DNA from: Bacteroidota bacterium
GTDB lineage: Bacteria; Bacteroidota; Ignavibacteria; Kryptoniales; JAKASW01
Reading direction: 5' to 3'
Assembly: GCA_021789755.1 (NCBI GenBank)
Contig: JAJYJD010000186.1
Coordinates: forward strand, 1-6,943
DNA length: 6,943 nucleotides
Below, in pieces: positions 1 to 6,269 of this stretch. Both the position numbers and the translations under genes were made by a program. Every line of letters starts with the position of its first letter. Position 1 is the stretch's first letter. The notes under the pieces are model-generated. The model ran no database searches. It saw only the letters and a program-made list of their open reading frames with translations, and was not told where the DNA came from.

Positions 1-957
1 CGTATATCCCGCACCGAAGGCGGACAAAACGATAGTCTGCCCCTTCTTGAGCTGCCCGCTGGAGAAATATTCCGAGAGGCAGAGGGGAATCGTGGCAGCT
101 GTCGTGTTGCCGTACCTGTCGATGTTCAGCATGACCTTAGAGCTGTCGAGTTCCATCCTCTTCGCCGTGGCATCAATAATACGCTTATTAGCCTGGTGGG
201 GCACGAGCCAGTCTACGTCCTTGCCGGTCAGATTATTCTTCTGCATGATTTCATAAGAGACGTCGGCCATCCCGACGACTGCGACTTTGAATACAGCTTT
301 GCCATCCTGATAGATGTAGTGCATCTTTCTGTCGACGGTCTCGTGTGTCGGCGGGTTGAGGCTTCCGCCGCCGGTCATGTTCAGATACGGTCCGCCGGCA
401 CCGTCGCAACGCACAATGTAGTCGAGTATGCCGTATTCCTCGTTTTCGCTCGCCTCGAGGAGAACGGCCGCGCCCGCATCGCCGAACAAAATGCAGTTCG
501 CGCGATCGGTATAGTCCGTGATTGAGGTCATTTTGTCCGCGCCGACCACTATGACTTTCTTGTAGGCACCGGTGCTGACGAACTGCGCACCGGTTACAAG
601 CGCAAACAGAAATCCGGAACAGGCAGCCGAGAGATCGAACCCCCATGCGTTCTTTGCGCCTATCTTCTCCTGGATCACACATGCCGTCGAGGGGAAAAAC
701 ATGTCGGGGGTAACCGTCGCGACTATGATGACGTCGATCTCGTCTGCCGACATTTTCTTCTTCTTGAGCAGATCTTTTATGGCGCCGGCCGCGAGATCGC
801 TCGTAGCTCCATTTTTCAGGATCCTTCTCTCGACGATACCTGTCCTCGTCCTGATCCATTCGTCGGTCGTATCGACCATCTTCTCAAAGTCAGCGTTGGT
901 CAGCTTATCATCGGGTACATAATGACCCACGCCTGTTATCACTGCGCGCTTTGGCAT
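1..957 (-). CDS. fabH: 3-oxoacyl-ACP synthase III (KAS III), 3' end cut by window edge
   Basis: FabH condenses acetyl-CoA (or a branched acyl-CoA) with malonyl-ACP, the first elongation step of type II fatty acid synthesis in the cytoplasm. Translating from the ATG at 957 gives 319 codons to the edge. The product starts MPKRAVITGVGHYVPD and continues with the family block TTDEWIRTRTGI (about residues 30-41). The active-site cysteine is C113 in DLSAACSGF. The histidine is H254 in VPHQANKRI and the asparagine is N284 in RYGNTTAA, so the full Cys-His-Asn triad is present. The visible end, LSAFGAGYT, is the usual near-terminal motif, so only about a dozen residues should be missing. The start lies 2 bp after the plsX stop, with a modest AAGG-type ribosome site inside the end of plsX, so the two genes are almost certainly cotranscribed. 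Acyl-CoA preference cannot be read from the sequence. Confidence 0.96.
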   Translation of the reverse strand, partial: MPKRAVITGVGHYVPDDKLTNADFEKMVDTTDEWIRTRTGIVERRILKNGATSDLAAGAIKDLLKKKKMSADEIDVIIVATVTPDMFFPSTACVIQEKIGAKNAWGFDLSAACSGFLFALVTGAQFVSTGAYKKVIVVGADKMTSITDYTDRANCILFGDAGAAVLLEASENEEYGILDYIVRCDGAGGPYLNMTGGGSLNPPTHETVDRKMHYIYQDGKAVFKVAVVGMADVSYEIMQKNNLTGKDVDWLVPHQANKRIIDATAKRMELDSSKVMLNIDRYGNTTAATIPLCLSEYFSSGQLKKGQTIVLSAFGAGYT

Positions 958-959
958 CT

Positions 960-1970
960 CTATACAGCCTTACCTTCGATTTTCGAAATTGAATTTTCGA
1001 TGAGTTTGCCGATGTTGTGGTTCACCATCTCTTCAGCGCGGAAAACCATGTTCTTCACCGCGAGGACAGACGAACTTCCGTGACCTATTATCGACACGCC
1101 GTTGACACCGAGGAGCGGCGCCCCACCGTAAGCCTCGTAGCTGAAGCCTTTCAGCACTTTCTTCAGCGTCTTCGCCATCAATCCTGCCTGGACCATTCTC
1201 AGCACATTGCCGGAGGCAAAGAGCTTGAACCTGCTCCTCAACGTCGGGAGTATGCTTTCCGCAAATTTCAGGACGATGTTGCCGACGAATCCGTCGCAGA
1301 GAACAACGTCCGCTTTTCCCGCCAGGATGTCCCTTCCTTCAATGTTGCCGATGAAATTTAATCCGCTCTTTTCGAGGAGTGGATAGGATGCCTGGGCGAG
1401 TTCGTTTCCCTTCGAAGCTTCTTCTCCAATGTTGAGCAGGCCGACGGTCGGGTCTTCCTTTTTCATGATCTCACGCACGAATATCGAAGCCATCACGCCG
1501 AATTCGACGATGTGGTGAGGACGGCTGTCGGAGTTTGCACCGGAGTCTATCAGGAAGCATGTCCCGGTGACTGTCGGGAGTGGTGTGCCTACGGCCGGGC
1601 GCCCGACACCTTTCACACGGCCGAGTATGAGCGTCGATGCCGCCATGAATGCACCGGTGTTACCCGCGCTCACGAACGCATCGACTTTTCTTTCCTTGTG
1701 CAGGTATGCGCCGACAACAATGGATGAGTCGCGTTTCTGTTTGAGTGCCGTGTTGGGAGTCTCGTCCATCTTAATCACTTCAGTCGCGTCCACGATGGAA
1801 TAATTCAAACCGGAGCCCGACAGACGTGAGATTTCGCCCTCGACTTCCTGCTTTCGTCCGACAAGCACAAGCTCGAACCGGTTGCCGGACTCTTTCAGAG
1901 CTTGCAGTCCTCCTTCGACGATCTTGAGCGGCGCCTCGTCACCGCCCATCGCATCAAGTGCTATTCGCAT
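960..1970 (-). CDS. plsX: phosphate acyltransferase PlsX
   Basis: PlsX converts acyl-ACP and inorganic phosphate to acyl-phosphate, the donor used by PlsY to acylate glycerol-3-phosphate. It is a soluble, membrane-associated enzyme. The 336-aa length is normal for the family. Family blocks appear in order: MRIALDAMGGDEAP at the N-terminus, SAGNTGA (101-107), an IDSGAN block (141-146; many homologues have LDVGAN), NIGEE and KGNE (180-190), DGFVGN (226-231), YGGAPLLGVNG (281-291) and GHGSS (296-300). The start is fixed by the canonical N-terminus, although no clear Shine-Dalgarno precedes it (about CTTTCA before ATG). It sits between rpmF (69-bp gap) and fabH (2-bp gap), the classical order linking fatty acid and phospholipid synthesis. 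Confidence 0.97.
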   Translation of the reverse strand: MRIALDAMGGDEAPLKIVEGGLQALKESGNRFELVLVGRKQEVEGEISRLSGSGLNYSIVDATEVIKMDETPNTALKQKRDSSIVVGAYLHKERKVDAFVSAGNTGAFMAASTLILGRVKGVGRPAVGTPLPTVTGTCFLIDSGANSDSRPHHIVEFGVMASIFVREIMKKEDPTVGLLNIGEEASKGNELAQASYPLLEKSGLNFIGNIEGRDILAGKADVVLCDGFVGNIVLKFAESILPTLRSRFKLFASGNVLRMVQAGLMAKTLKKVLKGFSYEAYGGAPLLGVNGVSIIGHGSSSVLAVKNMVFRAEEMVNHNIGKLIENSISKIEGKAV

Positions 1971-2012
1971 TGAAAGATTCTAAATGCTGAATTCTTTAGT
2001 CGTGAACTGGAA

Positions 2013-2039
2013 ATTCAGGATTCGAAATTCCGATTCAGG
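2013..2039. repeat. degenerate heptad ATTC repeat in the rpmF-plsX gap
   Basis: Four head-to-tail units, ATTCAGG, ATTCGAA, ATTCCG and ATTCAGG, start at 2013, 2020, 2027 and 2033, with period 7, 7, 6. Further ATTC words lie at 1977 and 1991. CTGAATT at 1987-1993 and AATTCAG at 2012-2018 form a 7-bp inverted pair with an 18-nt loop, which could fold in the message just ahead of plsX. No T-run follows on the minus strand, so it is not a terminator. A function is not evident. Confidence 0.5.
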
Positions 2040-2222
2040 CTATGCGCCTTTGGGGATAAACGTTACTCGTCCGCTGTAATAACCGCAGTTGGGGCAAGCA
2101 CGGTGCGGGAGCTTCGGTTCGTGGCAGTGCGGACACTCCGAAATCGTCGGGGCCACCGCCTTGTAGTGCGTGCGGCGCTTAGCTCCTCTGGATTTCGAGT
2201 GTCTTCGTTTTGGATTTGGCAT
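2040..2222 (-). CDS. rpmF: 50S ribosomal protein L32, zinc-binding form
   Basis: L32 is a small component of the large ribosomal subunit. The 60-aa product begins MPNPKRRHSKSRGAKRR, the basic N-terminal tail typical of L32. It carries two cysteine pairs, C30-x-x-C33 and C43-x-x-C46, in the order of a zinc ribbon. This is therefore the zinc-binding (C+) type rather than the cysteine-free paralogue that some bacteria use under zinc shortage. It starts 15 bp after the yceD stop behind the strongest ribosome site in the cluster. The neighbours yceD, plsX and fabH match the conserved operon order. Confidence 0.97.
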   Translation of the reverse strand: MPNPKRRHSKSRGAKRRTHYKAVAPTISECPHCHEPKLPHRACPNCGYYSGRVTFIPKGA

Positions 2223-2227
2223 ATCTG

Positions 2228-2233
2228 CTCCTT
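2228..2233 (-). promoter_or_regulatory. strong Shine-Dalgarno of rpmF
   Basis: The minus strand reads AAGGAG, then 5 nt, then the ATG of rpmF. It overlaps none of yceD and stands out because yceD, plsX and the antiporter gene have only weak sites. It is consistent with the high expression expected of a ribosomal protein. Confidence 0.8.
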
Positions 2234-2237
2234 GATC

Positions 2238-2738
2238 CTAATTTTTATTGATAATCTTCTTCAGTTTTTCCCATCTTGGGTCAATGTCTTCTTTCGGGCA
2301 GCCGCATGCTCCCTGGTTCAGGTTCGCACCGCATGTGCTGCACAGCCCCGCGCAATCGTCCTTGCACAGGAGCTTGAGGGGAACCGATAAAAGTATGTAC
2401 TCCCGGACATCCTCAGCGATGTTAATCTCGTTGGTGCTCGTATGAATCACCGTTATCTCACCTCTGTCAATCTCACCTGCGTCTTCCATATCGTACACAT
2501 AGGTCATTCTGTAATCGACCTCGATTTCCTTTTCGAAATTATCGAGGCAGCGGTCACAGACGAATTTGCCGAAAGTCTTTATGTGTCCCGTTAAAAAAAG
2601 CTGTCTTCTTCGTTTCTCAATACCGACCTTCGCAACAACCGGCCTCGAAAAACGCTCATCCAGCTCGATACTGGAAGGATTCTCCTCGAACTCGTACTCG
2701 TGAACTCCTTCCGAGAGGTTCGAAATATTTATCTTCAT
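2238..2738 (-). CDS. yceD: YceD/DUF177 family protein, 23S rRNA accumulation factor
   Basis: This is a 166-aa cytoplasmic protein of the DUF177 family. Homologues next to rpmF are needed for normal 23S rRNA levels in E. coli and plants. The N-terminal half is a beta-rich region with the pair C61-x-x-C64 (CDRCLDNFE). The C-terminal half has the block PLKLLCKDDCAGLCSTCG, with C125, C129, C133 and C136, then NLNQGACGC with C145 and C147. These are the usual metal-binding-like cysteines of the longer bacterial form and are not an oddity. The ATG at 2738 has only a weak GAGAG site about 11 nt upstream. A short upstream ORF ends at its start as ATGA, so translation may be coupled (inference). It is the first recognisable gene of the cluster, and its proximity to L32 supports a ribosome-related role. 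Confidence 0.9.
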   Translation of the reverse strand: MKINISNLSEGVHEYEFEENPSSIELDERFSRPVVAKVGIEKRRRQLFLTGHIKTFGKFVCDRCLDNFEKEIEVDYRMTYVYDMEDAGEIDRGEITVIHTSTNEINIAEDVREYILLSVPLKLLCKDDCAGLCSTCGANLNQGACGCPKEDIDPRWEKLKKIINKN

Positions 2739-2800
2739 GCGTCAATAATCTCTCGTATAGTGCCGCATGGCAGACCATGCAAATGATTCAGGGCTGCCAT
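2735..2800 (-). CDS. candidate 21-codon upstream ORF overlapping yceD
   Basis: The minus strand holds an ATG at 2800, followed by 21 sense codons and a TGA at 2735-2737 that overlaps the yceD ATG in the 4-base form ATGA. The peptide starts MAALNHLHGL and ends TIREIIDA. A good Shine-Dalgarno, GAGGAA (2806-2811), lies 5 nt before the ATG and is better than that of yceD itself. The same frame is open further upstream, with an ATG at 2881 giving 48 codons. No family is recognised. Stop-start overlap plus a real ribosome site suggest a coupled leader peptide. An open run this short is nevertheless not strong evidence of coding, and chance remains possible. Confidence 0.3.
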   Translation of the reverse strand: MAALNHLHGLPCGTIREIIDA

Positions 2801-2863
2801 TCGAATTCCTCGTTCAACATTATTAAATAACAAAATTCCGCGGAATTCGACATACAGTGCCCT
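2790..2863. repeat. three-tier, nearly coaxial inverted repeat in the yceD leader
   Basis: Outer arms AGGGC (2790-2794) and GCCCT (2859-2863), middle arms TCGAATTCC (2801-2809) and GGAATTCGA (2842-2850), and inner arms TTATT (2820-2824) and AATAA (2826-2830) are centred within about 2 bp of one another. A competing perfect palindrome, AATTCCGCGGAATT, lies at 2834-2847. On the minus-strand message the middle arm covers most of the Shine-Dalgarno of the short ORF at 2735-2800. There is no T-run, so it is not an intrinsic terminator. It could be an RNA switch, a protein site or a mobile-repeat relic. Confidence 0.55.
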
Positions 2864-2884
2864 TCCGGTGGAAAAAAGCATGGT

Positions 2885-2913
2885 AATATAACCTGATGGC
2901 TCATTTTAATCAA
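2885..2913 (-). promoter_or_regulatory. candidate sigma70-type promoter for yceD-rpmF-plsX-fabH
   Basis: The minus strand has TTGATT (2908-2913), a spacer of exactly 17 bp, and TATATT (2885-2890). Transcription would begin near 2878, giving a leader of roughly 140 nt before the yceD ATG. It is the best promoter-like match in the spacer. If the host belongs to Bacteroidetes proper, where the primary sigma prefers TTTG/TAnnTTTG elements, the match would mean less. Confidence 0.45.
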
Positions 2914-2919
2914 GAAACG

Positions 2920-3140
2920 CGCAAATGAGGGAGTGGGCTATCTCGAACCGGAAAAACGGGACACGGATGACACAGAACAAAACAAGATCACCACGGCTCG
3001 AATCATTATTGGTAAATAATCCGCGAGAATCCGTTCCTTTTTCCGTCTGTTCCGCGCGCAAGTATTGGACCCTAACTTCAACCGCCTGGCTTTCAAGCCG
3101 ACCTCTGTCCATCAAAGGCAGTTCAATACCGCAAATGAGG
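2920..3140. repeat. 11-bp direct repeats bracketing about 200 bp of non-coding DNA
   Basis: CGCAAATGAGG occurs perfectly at 2920-2930 and 3130-3140. The enclosed 199 bp (2931-3129) has no convincing gene. It contains an AT-only hairpin, ATTATT-GGTA-AATAAT (3005-3020), and the words ACGGAT (2963-2968) and ATCCGT (3029-3034) as an inverted pair. The style GACACGGATGACACAGA ... AATCCGCGAGAATCCGTTCC is reminiscent of dispersed intergenic repeats seen in many genomes; this is from memory, not a search. No clear terminal inverted repeats or transposase are present. With 2739-2919 this accounts for the gap between yceD and the next gene. Confidence 0.4.
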
Positions 3141-3144
3141 CAGC

Positions 3145-4674
3145 CTAATATTTGTCCGCAAGAGACGGCCAAATCTCCTGGGCAGTTTTGATCTCGTCTT
3201 CGCAAAGATAAATCGTGAGATTCTGCTCTTCGGGAACCGTCCATTTGTTCACGATATGCGCGGCCGGCTTTATTACCCGCCAGTTCTTAACGAGGTCGAG
3301 CGAATCAAAACCGATGGCGATCGTCGTCGCTCCGGTTTTCTTTCCGGGGCCGTAAAACCAGTATGTCCCCTCGAAACAGATCGAATGCGGTAATCCTAAT
3401 CGAGGACCGAGGAAATCGATCGCGCCCGCCTCACCGTAATTTGATGCGAGGATGACCGCCTGCGACTTTTGGGCCGAATCGAGGGAATCGTAGACCCGAG
3501 CGATTGCCTCCACTCTTTGGTTCCAGCCGATCATGTCGGCGTAGTCCTGCGGGAGCCTGAGGGCTCTTCCGGTGTTCGTCGTGTTTGCGGCAGACATTCC
3601 GAGAGCTGCGCCGTAACCTGCCATCTTTTGCGGCGGCAGGATCGGCACACCAAACGGAAGAGATACAATCCCTCCGGCAAAAAGAAGCAGAAGGAGCACT
3701 GAACGAAAAGCGATCCTCCATTTTGCTTTTCCCACCACCTCGGTCATCACAGCTCCGGCTGCAATCATCACGGGGTAGATTGGCCCAAGATAGTACGCCT
3801 TTCCGTGCATCATGAATAAAACAGCGAACGCTCCGGCATACACCCAGGCAAGTATCCTGAAATTCTTAAAACGCCCAGATCCAAAGAGGACTACGATCCC
3901 GGTTACAGACACGAGAAAAGAGATTACACCGAGCATGAGAATCTGGCCGGTCGCAAAATCGAGCCATGAAACGTGCGTGAATTGTTGTCTCTGCAGATCG
4001 CCCATGACGCCGAAGAACGGGAACCCAAGAGTTACCTGCCCGATTATCGACGGACTTCCGATGAGCAGCGTAAGCGCCAGGGCAATCCAGGGCCAGCGCG
4101 TTAGCAGCAGGCGCCTGTCATGTGTTGCGATCAAGCCGACAAGAACTCCGAAGCCGAAGAGAAAAATGCTGAACTTCGTGAAAAGGCCGATCCCCATGAT
4201 AATTCCAAGTGCGATCCACCAGCGCGGGTCGCCGCTCTCCTTCCAGCGCACGACGACCCAGCAGCCGAGCGCCCACCATAGCTGGTCGAAAACAACGGGC
4301 TGGAACAGCGAGCCGGGCCGAAGGAAAATCGGGCTGAAGAACATGAGGAGCGCAGAGAGAATCTGAGCGAAAGTGCCGCCGCCGAGACGACGGGCAATGT
4401 CTGCCGACACCCAGACAAGTATCGCCGCAGCGATAGCGGGGAAAAACCTGATGGCGGCGATTGAATTACCGAGGACCATCCGCTCAATTTCAGCGATGAG
4501 CCCAATGAGCGGAGGAAAATCCATTCCGAAGAGCCTGAAATGTTCGCCCATGGCTATATAGAGGAATTCGTCGCGGTGAAACCCGTAAGGTCCCCAAATA
4601 TTGACGGCAACATGCAGCAGGAACAACGCGGCGACAAGTAAAAATACAACCGGCGAGACGCCGTCTTTTTTCAT
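3145..4674 (-). CDS. ArnT/PMT-class membrane glycosyltransferase (GT39-like)
   Basis: This 509-aa integral membrane protein is of the type that transfers a sugar from a polyprenyl-phosphate donor to a lipid, glycan or protein on the outer face of the cytoplasmic membrane. After a first membrane helix (about 8-28) comes the luminal loop GPYGFHRDEFLYIA, with the HRDE motif at 33-36; D35 is the likely catalytic acidic residue by family analogy. MDFPP follows at 51-55. About ten further hydrophobic segments extend to about residue 355, including HGKAYYLGPIYP (300-311) in a late loop. The rest is a soluble C-terminal domain with SNYGEAGAIDFLGP and GTYWFYGPG, typical of one subgroup of these enzymes. 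The ATG at 4674 follows a weak ribosome site. It lies 56 bp downstream of the antiporter on the same strand. Donor and acceptor cannot be told from the sequence. Confidence 0.85.
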   Translation of the reverse strand: MKKDGVSPVVFLLVAALFLLHVAVNIWGPYGFHRDEFLYIAMGEHFRLFGMDFPPLIGLIAEIERMVLGNSIAAIRFFPAIAAAILVWVSADIARRLGGGTFAQILSALLMFFSPIFLRPGSLFQPVVFDQLWWALGCWVVVRWKESGDPRWWIALGIIMGIGLFTKFSIFLFGFGVLVGLIATHDRRLLLTRWPWIALALTLLIGSPSIIGQVTLGFPFFGVMGDLQRQQFTHVSWLDFATGQILMLGVISFLVSVTGIVVLFGSGRFKNFRILAWVYAGAFAVLFMMHGKAYYLGPIYPVMIAAGAVMTEVVGKAKWRIAFRSVLLLLLFAGGIVSLPFGVPILPPQKMAGYGAALGMSAANTTNTGRALRLPQDYADMIGWNQRVEAIARVYDSLDSAQKSQAVILASNYGEAGAIDFLGPRLGLPHSICFEGTYWFYGPGKKTGATTIAIGFDSLDLVKNWRVIKPAAHIVNKWTVPEEQNLTIYLCEDEIKTAQEIWPSLADKY

Positions 4675-4730
4675 AACAGAACTTTCGCGTTCATGGAAGA
4701 TTGTTTTGAGGGTTATTCGGGCCTCCGAGT

Positions 4731-6074
4731 TCAGGCTTCGGGCTCCCTTTTCCGCTCAGCCCGCGCAATCGACCACTTGAGCAGCGGAGGTGTAACGAAC
4801 GCTGTCACGATCACCATGATAACGACGGCGGAGAAAATATCATTGTCGATGACTCCAAGCGCCTTGCCGATACTGGCAAATATCAGCCCGACTTCTCCTC
4901 TCGGGATCATACCGATGCCGACGGTGATGCGGTCGATATTCTTCTCACGCACCACCAACCCGCACGCCTGTTTCCCGATCATGGCGGCAACGATCAATCC
5001 GCCCGAGATCCCGATCACGGATGGGACGAAGAAGCTCTCCAAATGGACCTGAATACCCATCAGGACAAAAAATATCGGAACAAATACGATTGAGATCGGC
5101 TGGATAAGATCTCTGATGCCGACTTTGGCGTCGAATTCCCTGAAATGTATTTCCTCAAGAATCAGGCCGGCCGCGAAGGCTCCGACAATCGAAGCCAGTC
5201 CAGCCTCGTTCGCCAGCGCGGAGAGTCCGAAACATATGAGAATAGAAGTGATCAGCATGAGTCCCTGTGTCCTGAACTTTGCCGCGACCTTCATCAAATT
5301 CGGTATAAAATATATGCCGATGATCAAAGCACCGAGGAGAAAACCGACCGCAATGACGGTCAACTTCACTATTTGGAGAACGGACAACTCGTTTCCGGTT
5401 TCAGCGGAGGAGACGACGGCAGAAACGATGGCGAGTATGATCAGTCCAAGGACGTCATCTATAACAGCAGCGCCGAGGACGATGCGGGCCTCGGGCGTCT
5501 GTATCCTTGCCATATCCTTGAAGACCCGCGCCGTTATGCCGACGCTTGTGGCGCAGAGAGTTGCGCCGATAAACATGTGGATGTTTTGAATGCTGAAATT
5601 GGGCGATAAGGCGAGGATTCCGGCAGGCACTTTCGTGATGAAGATCGCCGACACGAAATAGCCGAGAATGAAAGGGAGTACGACGCCGATGACGGCGACG
5701 AGAAACGACGAGATGCCGACGCGTCTCATTTCCTTGACGCTCGACTCGAGTCCGACTTCGAAAAGAAGTATGATTATACCGATCTTTGCGAGAATGTCGA
5801 TCCCTATCGCCGCGTGGTCCGTGAGTACGGCGGCGCGGAGAGGCTGGAAGAAACTCCAGCTGCCATGCACAAGGACAAGATTGCCGAGTATGACTCCTGC
5901 GACAAGCTCACCAAGTACCGCGGGTTGTCCTATCCTCTCGAACAATTCCGCACCGAGTTTGGCTGCAACCAGAATAACAACCAGATATACAAGGACTCTT
6001 ACAAATGGATCTGCCCCGCCGGCTATCGATGCCTCGGCGCAAGCGAAGGATGACGGCAGCAAGAAAGCTCCCAT
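4731..6074 (-). CDS. cation:proton antiporter, CPA2 / Kef-type membrane domain
   Basis: This 447-aa polytopic inner-membrane protein of the Na+/H+ exchanger fold swaps Na+ or K+ for protons. Visible family features are ERIGQPAVLGELVAGVILG (46-64), LLFEVGLE (103-110), ATSVGITARVF (175-185, the unwound-helix region), VIDDVLG (204-210) with the paired aspartates D206-D207, GAFAAGLILEE (298-308) and IPRGEVGLIF (390-399). The DD pair resembles electrogenic Na+/H+ exchangers more than KefB/KefC, which have QD (family knowledge; selectivity is inferred). There is no TrkA-N/RCK regulatory domain; the protein ends 14 residues after the last helix. The ATG at 6074 is forced by an in-frame TGA 3 codons upstream. 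It adds a short, slightly signal-like N-terminus before the first helix (about 24-38). Only a poor GAAG ribosome site is seen. Confidence 0.92.
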   Translation of the reverse strand: MGAFLLPSSFACAEASIAGGADPFVRVLVYLVVILVAAKLGAELFERIGQPAVLGELVAGVILGNLVLVHGSWSFFQPLRAAVLTDHAAIGIDILAKIGIIILLFEVGLESSVKEMRRVGISSFLVAVIGVVLPFILGYFVSAIFITKVPAGILALSPNFSIQNIHMFIGATLCATSVGITARVFKDMARIQTPEARIVLGAAVIDDVLGLIILAIVSAVVSSAETGNELSVLQIVKLTVIAVGFLLGALIIGIYFIPNLMKVAAKFRTQGLMLITSILICFGLSALANEAGLASIVGAFAAGLILEEIHFREFDAKVGIRDLIQPISIVFVPIFFVLMGIQVHLESFFVPSVIGISGGLIVAAMIGKQACGLVVREKNIDRITVGIGMIPRGEVGLIFASIGKALGVIDNDIFSAVVIMVIVTAFVTPPLLKWSIARAERKREPEA

Positions 6075-6080
6075 GTGTCT

Positions 6081-6269
6081 TCAAAATAAACAGAATGGCA
6101 CGGATAGACAAGAAGATTCGCGAAGTTTACATATTTCACAAAACAAGCCGGTGAAAATCAGAATCACGAATGAAACGAATACGATATGATAAAGCATGGA
6201 TTCGACAAATCGGGCGTACTCGTGTAATTCATGTCCGAGATCTTTTCTTGTCGTTAGCTCGTCAAACAT
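6081..6269 (-). CDS. doubtful small membrane-protein ORF just upstream of the antiporter
   Basis: The ATG at 6269 opens 62 codons ending in a TGA only 6 nt before the antiporter ATG. The first part is polar and charged (MFDELTTRKDLGHELHEYAR). A hydrophobic run, LYHIVFVSFVILIFTGLF, then forms one plausible membrane helix, followed by a cysteine-rich tail. No family is recognised and no Shine-Dalgarno precedes the ATG; the frame stays open further upstream to 6452, antisense to other sequence. The helix and the tight spacing to the antiporter speak for a gene. Missing ribosome site and ordinary-looking composition speak against. Confidence 0.2.
   Translation of the reverse strand: MFDELTTRKDLGHELHEYARFVESMLYHIVFVSFVILIFTGLFCEICKLRESSCLSVPFCLF

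Noticed and set aside
251..859. 202-codon minus-strand ORF very rich in Arg
   Set aside because: It is a shifted frame of fabH; the correct frame carries the full catalytic triad.
2238..2738. Eight-cysteine pattern of the DUF177 protein as a possible novelty
   Set aside because: The CxxC and C-x3-C-x3-C-x2-C blocks are usual in longer bacterial members of the family.
2754..2782. Second promoter-like match TTGCAT-17 bp-TATACG on the minus strand, with the inverted repeat GCATGG-CAGA-CCATGC (2765-2780) inside the spacer
   Set aside because: Transcription would start only about 8 nt before the yceD ATG and would leave its ribosome site out. The match also lies inside the short upstream ORF. 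The small inverted repeat may still be meaningful but is weak alone.
3070..3115. GGCTT/AAGCC hairpin as a terminator for the glycosyltransferase gene
   Set aside because: The stem is only 4-5 bp and no T-run follows on the minus strand; no convincing terminator was found for this gene.
2906..3244. 112-codon minus-strand ORF across the glycosyltransferase end and the spacer
   Set aside because: It overlaps the C-terminal coding part of the glycosyltransferase in another frame, has no recognisable motif, and the spacer half looks like repeat sequence.
3812..4366. 184-codon plus-strand ORF
   Set aside because: It is antisense to the glycosyltransferase and has the low-complexity composition of a shadow frame.
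5116..5609. Two overlapping plus-strand ORFs of about 155 codons
   Set aside because: Both are antisense to the antiporter, whose minus-strand frame has clear family motifs.
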